From Calditrichaceae bacterium (GTDB lineage Bacteria > Calditrichota > Calditrichia > Calditrichales > Calditrichaceae): DNA of 11,418 bases. The translations under genes and the position numbers were made by a program. Under the pieces are notes generated by a model. It did no database searches. It had not been told where the DNA came from and saw nothing but the letters and a program-made list of their open reading frames with translations. The stretch lies in contig JAUXGF010000032.1 in the NCBI GenBank assembly GCA_030622395.1, forward strand, positions 1 to 11,418, in the 5' to 3' direction. Below are positions 7,376 to 11,418 of this stretch, one piece after another (the stretch's first letter is position 1; every line of letters begins with the position of its first letter).

Positions 7376-7381
7376 TTATAC
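7251..7381 (+). other. attC site 1 (long, divergent)
   Basis: It runs from core R'' GCATAAC (7251-7257) to R' GTTATAC (7375-7381), 131 bases. Five-base spacers AATGG and ACCCA separate the cores from imperfectly paired L-like segments (7263-7272 and 7362-7369). The arms then continue with ATTTAAAC (7274-7281) against GTTTAAAT (7354-7361) and TCCTTT (7285-7290) against AAAGGA (7333-7338). A distal GAGC/GCTC hairpin lies at 7313-7330. R'' overlaps the stop codon of the preceding gene. R' is the exact complement of the first core of attC2, and R'' is the complement of the core at 5871. The stem is less regular than attC2, so the call rests mainly on core identity and position. Confidence 0.7.
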
Positions 7382-7395
7382 AACTAAAATTAGTT
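7382..7395. promoter_or_regulatory. Small palindrome in the leader of the restriction-modification gene
   Basis: AACTAA-AA-TTAGTT is a perfect 14-base palindrome 31 bases before the ATG of the MmeI-like gene and immediately after the cassette's leading core site. It could be an operator or part of a promoter region. No controller-protein gene is visible, so this is a weak candidate. Confidence 0.25.
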
Positions 7396-7426
7396 TAACG
7401 TCATACTGAAAGGATGGAATTCAATA

Positions 7427-10168
7427 ATGGCATTAAGTTGGAATGAAATAAAAGACCGAGCATTAAAATTTGCAAAAGAATGGGAAGGTGAAAGCCGTGA
7501 AAGGGCTGAGAAAGATACTTTTTGGAACGACTTTTTTAATGTTTTCGGAATTACAAGAAGGCGTTTAGCAACCTTTGAAGAACCTGTAAAAAAACTAAAC
7601 AACAAACAAGGGTTCATTGACCTATTTTGGAAAGGAACTTTGCTAGTAGAACATAAATCCAAGGGAAAAAACCTTGATGCAGCTTTTGAACAAGCAACCG
7701 ACTATTTTAATGGAATAAAAGAACACGAATTACCAAAATATGTATTAGTTTCAGACTTTGAAAGGTTCAAATTATATGACCTTGATGATAAAAAAGAGTA
7801 TGAATTTCAAACAAGTGAACTACATAAAAATATCAAACTGTTTGGCTTCATTGCAGGCTATCAAAAAAGAACTTTCAGAGATGAAGACCCTGTAAACATT
7901 AGAGCAGCGGAATTAATGGGAAAACTTCATGACCAGTTAGAAGAAAGCGGTTATAAAAGCCACCCTTTAGAAGTATTCTTGGTTCGTCTATTATTTTGCA
8001 TATTTGCAGATGACACAGGAATTTTTGAAAAGGACACTTTCAAAGAATTTATTGAAGTAAAAACAAATGAAGATGGAAGCGATTTGGGTGCATGGTTAGC
8101 CCAATTTTTTCAAGTGTTGAATACCCCGCCTGATATAAGACTTAAAAACCTTGATGAACACTTAAATGCTTTTCCCTATGTAAATGGCAAACTTTTTGAA
8201 GAAGCATTACCAATTGCTGCTTTCAATTCAAAAATGCGTGAAATACTTTTGGAATGTAGTGCGTTAGATTGGGGTAAAATTTCTCCTGCAATTTTTGGCA
8301 GCATGTTCCAAAGTGTAATGAACTATGAAGAACGTAGAAATTTAGGAGCACACTACACGTCTGAAAAGAATATTTTAAAACTTATAAAGCCGCTTTTTTT
8401 AGATGAACTAAAAGAAGAATTCAACAAGGTCAAAAGCAATAAGAATAAACTCACAGAATTTCATCAGAAATTAGGAACGCTTAAATTTCTTGACCCTGCC
8501 TGCGGCTGTGGAAACTTCTTAATTATAACTTACCGGGAACTTCGACTTCTTGAGTTGGATGTTTTAAAAGAACTGTACGGAGCTCAACAGGTATTTGGCA
8601 TTGACCAAATCATGAATGTTGATGTTGATCAATTCTATGGTGTTGAATATGACGAATTTCCAGCAAGAATAGCAGAGGTAGCCTTATGGTTGATGGATCA
8701 TCAAATGAACTTAAGAGTATCTGAAGAATTTGGGCGATATTATGCACGATTGCCACTTAAAAAAGCAGCAACTATTTTTCATGGCAACGCTTTGAGAATT
8801 GATTGGGAAGAAGTAGTGCCAAAAAACGAGTTGGACTATATATTAGGCAATCCTCCTTTCTATGGAAAACAACTGCAAACCACTGAACAGAAAGAAGATA
8901 TGAAGCTCATATATGCAGGTGTAAAAGGAGCAGGAGTAATGGACTATGTTTCTGCTTGGTATATGCGGGCAGCTCAATACATACAGGATACCAATATTAA
9001 AGTTGCTTTTGTTTCTACTAATTCAATTGCGCAGGGTGAACAAGTAGGTATTTTGTGGAATGAAATGTTCACTAAATATGAAATTAAAATTCATTTTGCT
9101 CATAGAACTTTTAACTGGAAAAACGAGGCTAAGGGAAATGCAGCCGTTCATGTAGTAATTATAGGCTTTGCAAATTTTGATGCCAAAAACAAATCCATAT
9201 TTGATTACGAAGACATAAAAGGCGAACCGCATAAAATAAAAGCAAAAAACATAAGTCCTTACTTGGTTGATACGGGTGATTTGGCTATTTTAAAAAGAAG
9301 AAAACCCATCTGCAATGTATCAGAAATATCGTTTGGCAGCATGCCAAATGATGGAGGTAATTTTTTGTTTACTAATGATGAAAAAAATGAATTTTTAAAA
9401 TTAGAACCAATCGCAAAACCTTTCATTAAATCTTTATTAAGTGCTCATGAATTTTTGAATGGTAAAAAAAGGTGGTGCTTATGGTTGGAAAATATAAAGC
9501 CGAATGAATTAAGAAGTTTGAAAGAAGTCCAAAAAAGAATTCAGGATGTAAAGGAACTTCGAGAGAGCAGTACCAGAGCAGCTACTCAAAAATTAGCTGC
9601 TTTTCCCGCATTGTTTGGAGAAATAAGACAGCCAAAATCAGAGTATATTTTGATTCCAAGACATTCATCTGAGAATAGGAAATACATTCCAATGGGATTT
9701 TTTCCTCCAAGTTATATTGCAAGTGATAGTTGCTTAGCTATTGACAATGCAACTTTATATGACTTTGGCATTCTTCATTCGGGAATGCACATGACTTGGG
9801 TAAAATATACCTGTGGAAGAATAAAAAGTGATTACAGATATTCTAATGAAATGGTCTATAATAATTACCCTTGGCCGAAAGCCCCAAGTGATAAAAACAA
9901 AAAAGCGGTAGAAGCAAAAGCCCAAAAAGTGATAGATGTACGGGCAGAATTTCCTGATAGCAGCCTAGCAGATTTGTATGACCCATTAGCCATGCCACCT
10001 AAATTGGTTAAAGCGCATCAAGAATTAGATAAAGCAGTTGATTTGTGTTACCGACCACAAGCTTTTACGAATGAAACAGCTCGGATAGAATTTTTATTTG
10101 AATTGTACAACGAGTATATATTCCCATTATTGAAAAAAGAAAAGAAAACAAAAAAGATAAAAGTATGA
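7427..10168 (+). CDS. MmeI-like type IIG/IIL restriction-modification enzyme (fused endonuclease and adenine methyltransferase)
   Basis: This 913-residue protein is the length of MmeI (about 919) and has its architecture. An N-terminal PD-(D/E)XK nuclease (Asp65-x9-Glu75-His-Lys77) comes first, then a helical spacer to about 300. A gamma-type N6-adenine methyltransferase follows, with motif X region GAHYTSEKNI (307-316), SAM-binding DPACGCGNF (356-364) and catalytic NPPF (475-478). A target-recognition region spans about 610-820, ending YNNYPWPKAP, with a C-terminal helical tail. One polypeptide in this family recognises DNA, methylates one strand and cuts at a fixed distance, so no partner subunit is needed. 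All catalytic motifs are intact. The specificity cannot be read by eye. The ATG follows AAAGGATGG (7409-7417). It sits between two attC elements, so it is a cassette gene. A methyltransferase-only relative is unlikely given the nuclease motif. Confidence 0.9.
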   Translation: MALSWNEIKDRALKFAKEWEGESRERAEKDTFWNDFFNVFGITRRRLATFEEPVKKLNNKQGFIDLFWKGTLLVEHKSKGKNLDAAFEQATDYFNGIKEHELPKYVLVSDFERFKLYDLDDKKEYEFQTSELHKNIKLFGFIAGYQKRTFRDEDPVNIRAAELMGKLHDQLEESGYKSHPLEVFLVRLLFCIFADDTGIFEKDTFKEFIEVKTNEDGSDLGAWLAQFFQVLNTPPDIRLKNLDEHLNAFPYVNGKLFEEALPIAAFNSKMREILLECSALDWGKISPAIFGSMFQSVMNYEERRNLGAHYTSEKNILKLIKPLFLDELKEEFNKVKSNKNKLTEFHQKLGTLKFLDPACGCGNFLIITYRELRLLELDVLKELYGAQQVFGIDQIMNVDVDQFYGVEYDEFPARIAEVALWLMDHQMNLRVSEEFGRYYARLPLKKAATIFHGNALRIDWEEVVPKNELDYILGNPPFYGKQLQTTEQKEDMKLIYAGVKGAGVMDYVSAWYMRAAQYIQDTNIKVAFVSTNSIAQGEQVGILWNEMFTKYEIKIHFAHRTFNWKNEAKGNAAVHVVIIGFANFDAKNKSIFDYEDIKGEPHKIKAKNISPYLVDTGDLAILKRRKPICNVSEISFGSMPNDGGNFLFTNDEKNEFLKLEPIAKPFIKSLLSAHEFLNGKKRWCLWLENIKPNELRSLKEVQKRIQDVKELRESSTRAATQKLAAFPALFGEIRQPKSEYILIPRHSSENRKYIPMGFFPPSYIASDSCLAIDNATLYDFGILHSGMHMTWVKYTCGRIKSDYRYSNEMVYNNYPWPKAPSDKNKKAVEAKAQKVIDVRAEFPDSSLADLYDPLAMPPKLVKAHQELDKAVDLCYRPQAFTNETARIEFLFELYNEYIFPLLKKEKKTKKIKV

Positions 10169-10188
10169 ACGCCAGACAATGTTTACTT

Positions 10189-10266
10189 GTATAACAAGCG
10201 GCTGCACATCGACCGCTTTTCCGCTGCTTCGCAGCTCCAAAGCGGCGAGTGAGCAGAATGTTGGGC
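10189..10266 (+). other. attC site 2 (canonical integron recombination site)
   Basis: This 78-base element has every attC part. R'' is GTATAAC (10189-10195), followed by spacer AAGCG and L'' GCTGCAC (10201-10207). The central stem pairs CCGCTTT (10213-10219) with AAAGCGG (10239-10245), with a top hairpin GCTGC-TTC-GCAGC (10223-10235). L' is GTGAGC (10249-10254), followed by spacer AGAAT and R' GTTGGGC (10260-10266, a perfect GTTRRRY). L'' has one extra base relative to L' (GCT-G-CAC), the extrahelical base that orients IntI on the bottom strand. R'' lies 20 bases after the stop of the MmeI-like gene. R' belongs to whatever follows the array. Confidence 0.92.
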
Positions 10267-10275
10267 GGCATGTAA

Positions 10276-10290
10276 TAAGTCCCTGACTTA
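10276..10290. promoter_or_regulatory. Palindrome upstream of mntP, candidate operator
   Basis: TAAGTC-CCT-GACTTA is a perfect 6-base inverted repeat with a three-base centre, 58 bases before the mntP start and nine bases after attC2. Size and position would suit a dimeric metal-responsive repressor, but it does not clearly match a known MntR/DtxR box. No yybP-ykoY riboswitch fold is evident in the 82 bases before mntP. Confidence 0.35.
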
Positions 10291-10311
10291 ATTTAAAATA
10301 AGTTTGGTTTT

Positions 10312-10344
10312 TAATTACTTATATTTGGAAGCGCAAAGTAATTA
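10312..10344 (+). promoter_or_regulatory. Inverted repeat at the mntP translation start
   Basis: TAATTACTT (10312-10320) and AAGTAATTA (10336-10344) are perfect 9-base inverted repeats with a 15-base spacer, ending four bases before the mntP ATG. The spacer holds the only Shine-Dalgarno-like sequence (GGAAG, 10327-10331), so an RNA hairpin would place it in the loop. TATATTTG at 10320-10327 matches the Bacteroidota -7 box TAnnTTTG, but no -33 TTTG sits at the usual spacing. It may be a protein operator, a leader hairpin or chance. Confidence 0.4.
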
Positions 10345-10348
10345 GTAT

Positions 10349-10909
10349 ATGGATATTATAGAAATTATTATAATAGCCTTGGGGTTGGCTATGGATGCTT
10401 CCGCTGTTTCACTTGTCGCAGCGGCTTCCGGTTATGCAAGGGATTCACGGGCAACTTTCCGTTTGTCATTTCATTTCGGTCTTTTTCAATTTTTAATGCC
10501 TATTCTCGGTTGGTTTTTAGGTGTAAGTTTCATTTCATATTTTGCATCTTTTGACCATTGGGTTGCTTTTGGATTGTTGACTTTTGTAGGCGGTAAAATG
10601 ATTCTTTCCGGAATGAATCCATCTGTAAAGAGCTATACAAATGACCCGTCACGCGGTCTTACATTAATAATGTTAAGTATTGCTACAAGTATTGACGCTT
10701 TGGCAATCGGCTTGAGTCTGGCAATGTTAAAAGTAAATATCTGGTATCCGAGCGTCATTATAGGAGTTGTGACAGCTTGTCTTTCTCTTTTAGCAATACG
10801 GCTTGGGAAACGGTTAGGACTTTTATTCGGTAAACGTATGGAAATCTTTGGGGGCGCAATTTTAATATCAATTGGCATTCGCATTTTGTTGTCCCATTTA
10901 TTATCATAG
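10349..10909 (+). CDS. mntP: Manganese efflux pump MntP
   Basis: MntP (DUF204/YebN family) exports Mn2+ across the inner membrane and protects against manganese excess. The 186 residues match the usual length. The protein is hydrophobic throughout, with about six membrane helices in two related halves. GLAMDASAVSL (12-22, Asp16) in the first helix is mirrored by ATSIDALAIGLSLA (112-125, Asp116) in the fourth. These paired aspartates are hallmark residues of the family, and GLFQ (44-47) and GKRMEIFGG (161-169) are also typical. The ATG at 10349 gives the right N-terminus, although the Shine-Dalgarno sequence is weak and distant. The gene follows attC2 by 82 bases with a leader containing two inverted repeats. 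No matching attC follows the gene in this window, so it is probably chromosomal flank and not a third cassette. Confidence 0.93.
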   Translation: MDIIEIIIIALGLAMDASAVSLVAAASGYARDSRATFRLSFHFGLFQFLMPILGWFLGVSFISYFASFDHWVAFGLLTFVGGKMILSGMNPSVKSYTNDPSRGLTLIMLSIATSIDALAIGLSLAMLKVNIWYPSVIIGVVTACLSLLAIRLGKRLGLLFGKRMEIFGGAILISIGIRILLSHLLS

Positions 10910-10973
10910 GTTAGCGATATGAAGTGTATTTTTTAGAACATAGTTGTGCAAATTAATGTTGGTATTAAAAAGT

Positions 10974-11121
10974 ACAAATAACAAATCACAAATAATAAAT
11001 TTCAAATAAATAACAATGTTCAAAATTCAAATTACAAAAACTGATGGTTTTCTATGTTTGGGTCATTGAAATTTGTAAATTGAGATTTATTTGTATTTTG
11101 GTTTTTGTGTTTTGTGATTTT
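10974..11121. repeat. Long AT-rich imperfect inverted repeat after mntP
   Basis: The left arm (about 10974-11040) is rich in ACAAAT units and contains AAATCACAAA and CAAATAAAT. The right arm (about 11046-11121) contains the reverse complements ATTTATTTG and TTTTGTGATTTT. The arms pair imperfectly over about 65 bases. It resembles a dispersed ACAAATTACAAAT-type repeat seen in environmental genomes. It fills the middle of the 331-base gap between mntP and the next gene. The bases on either side (10910-10970 and 11122-11228) show no gene and no clear terminator. Confidence 0.6.
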
Positions 11122-11240
11122 AAGCTGATAATTTATCATTACTTTTCCTGACCAGAGACTATACAAAAATAAAAAGCTTTAAACGTATAATAAGGCTAAC
11201 ATTATAAAGAAGTTTGCCATCTAATGTTGGGGAATATAAA

Positions 11241-11418
11241 TTGAAAAAAAGTTATTATTATATTTTTATCATTTTTTTATTAAAAATTCTATCAGCTCAA
11301 GCAAGCGACATCAAAGTTGCTTTAAATGAAAGAACTGTTTTAGATAATGTTTTTTATTTTCTAACCGTATTTCATGATAAACCAAAAGAAAAGTTAATAT
11401 TGCCAAATAATTTTTCGA
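11241..11418 (+). CDS. N-terminal fragment of a secreted protein, cut by the window end
   Basis: An open frame starts at TTG 11241, preceded seven bases upstream by a strong GGGGA (11229-11233), and runs without a stop to the window end (59 codons). The product starts with KKSYYYIFIIFLLKIL followed by SAQAS, a signal peptide with Lys residues, a hydrophobic core and a probable AQA/S cleavage site. The mature part begins SDIKVALNERTVLDNVFYFL. This is vaguely like the start of a beta-sandwich domain, such as those in BatD-type exported proteins, but too little is visible to name it. It is probably exported to the periplasm or outer surface. Confidence 0.65.
   Translation, partial: MKKSYYYIFIIFLLKILSAQASDIKVALNERTVLDNVFYFLTVFHDKPKEKLILPNNFS

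Larger units (their letters stand above)
7376..10260 (+). mobile_element. Gene cassette 2 (MmeI-like restriction-modification gene plus attC2)
   Basis: This 2,885-base unit lies between the crossover points in GTTATAC (7375) and GTTGGGC (10260). It carries one gene and its attC, and its closed form would have perfectly complementary cores GTATAAC and GTTATAC. It is large for a cassette; most carry a gene well under 1 kb. GC content lies between that of purL and cassette 1 (22 of 60 in the bases from 9001). Confidence 0.8.

Noticed and set aside
5895..10168. Cassette 1 protein and MmeI-like enzyme as subunits of one restriction system
   Set aside because: MmeI-type enzymes act as a single chain with their own nuclease, and the two genes sit in separate cassettes with independent core sites. 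Co-occurrence alone does not support a complex.
10267..10348. yybP-ykoY manganese riboswitch upstream of mntP
   Set aside because: The leader is only 82 bases from the attC end, and the conserved loop sequences and helices of that riboswitch are not seen.
10260..10909. mntP as a third cassette starting at GTTGGGC
   Set aside because: The required matching core GCCCAAC and an attC fold are not found after mntP within the window, and mntP has a long leader unlike most cassette genes.

Overview
The window looks like a bacterial chromosome segment of moderate-to-low GC carrying many short dispersed palindromic repeats. It holds the late part of the purine operon (purM, purL, purQ), then two AT-rich accessory genes, then a manganese exporter gene (mntP) and the start of a secreted protein gene. 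All genes are on the + strand. The repeat families (a palindrome built on TGTCATTTCGA / TCGAAATGACA, a CACGGAT/ATCCGTG hairpin, a CCCTAACCC-type hairpin, a CACAAAGG 8-mer hairpin) resemble repeats I associate with Bacteroidota/Ignavibacteriota-like and other uncultured FCB-group genomes. That assignment is a low-confidence inference. A mid-size PurL with a separate PurQ argues against a typical member of class Bacteroidia, where I expect one fused PurL.

Layout. Bases 1-215 are mostly one nested palindromic repeat. purM (216-1376) and purL (1543-4542) are separated by a hairpin of tandem 8-mers. The purL-purQ gap of nearly 490 bases is packed with repeats, apparently nested inside one another. 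purQ most likely starts at 5031, not at the upstream in-frame GTG. Together the three genes encode steps 4 and 5 of de novo purine synthesis (FGAR to FGAM by PurL/PurQ, FGAM to AIR by PurM).

The most interesting part is 5871-10266. Eighteen bases after the purQ stop is an integron-type core site GTTATGC. A 453-residue protein with a nuclease-like N-terminus follows, and its stop codon lies inside the matching core GCATAAC. The gene is followed by a 131-bp attC-like element ending in GTTATAC. Next comes a full-length MmeI-like single-chain restriction-modification enzyme, closed by a textbook attC site whose first core is GTATAAC, the exact complement of GTTATAC. In both cassettes the first and last core sites are reverse complements, as expected of cassettes that were once circular. 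No integrase gene is visible and conserved chromosomal genes flank both sides, so this looks like a two-cassette CALIN (cluster of attC sites lacking an integron integrase) sitting behind the purine operon and probably transcribed by read-through from it. At least one cassette, and perhaps both, has a defence-type product.

After the array come mntP, preceded by two inverted repeats, then a long AT-rich imperfect inverted repeat, and a truncated gene for a protein with a signal peptide at the right edge.
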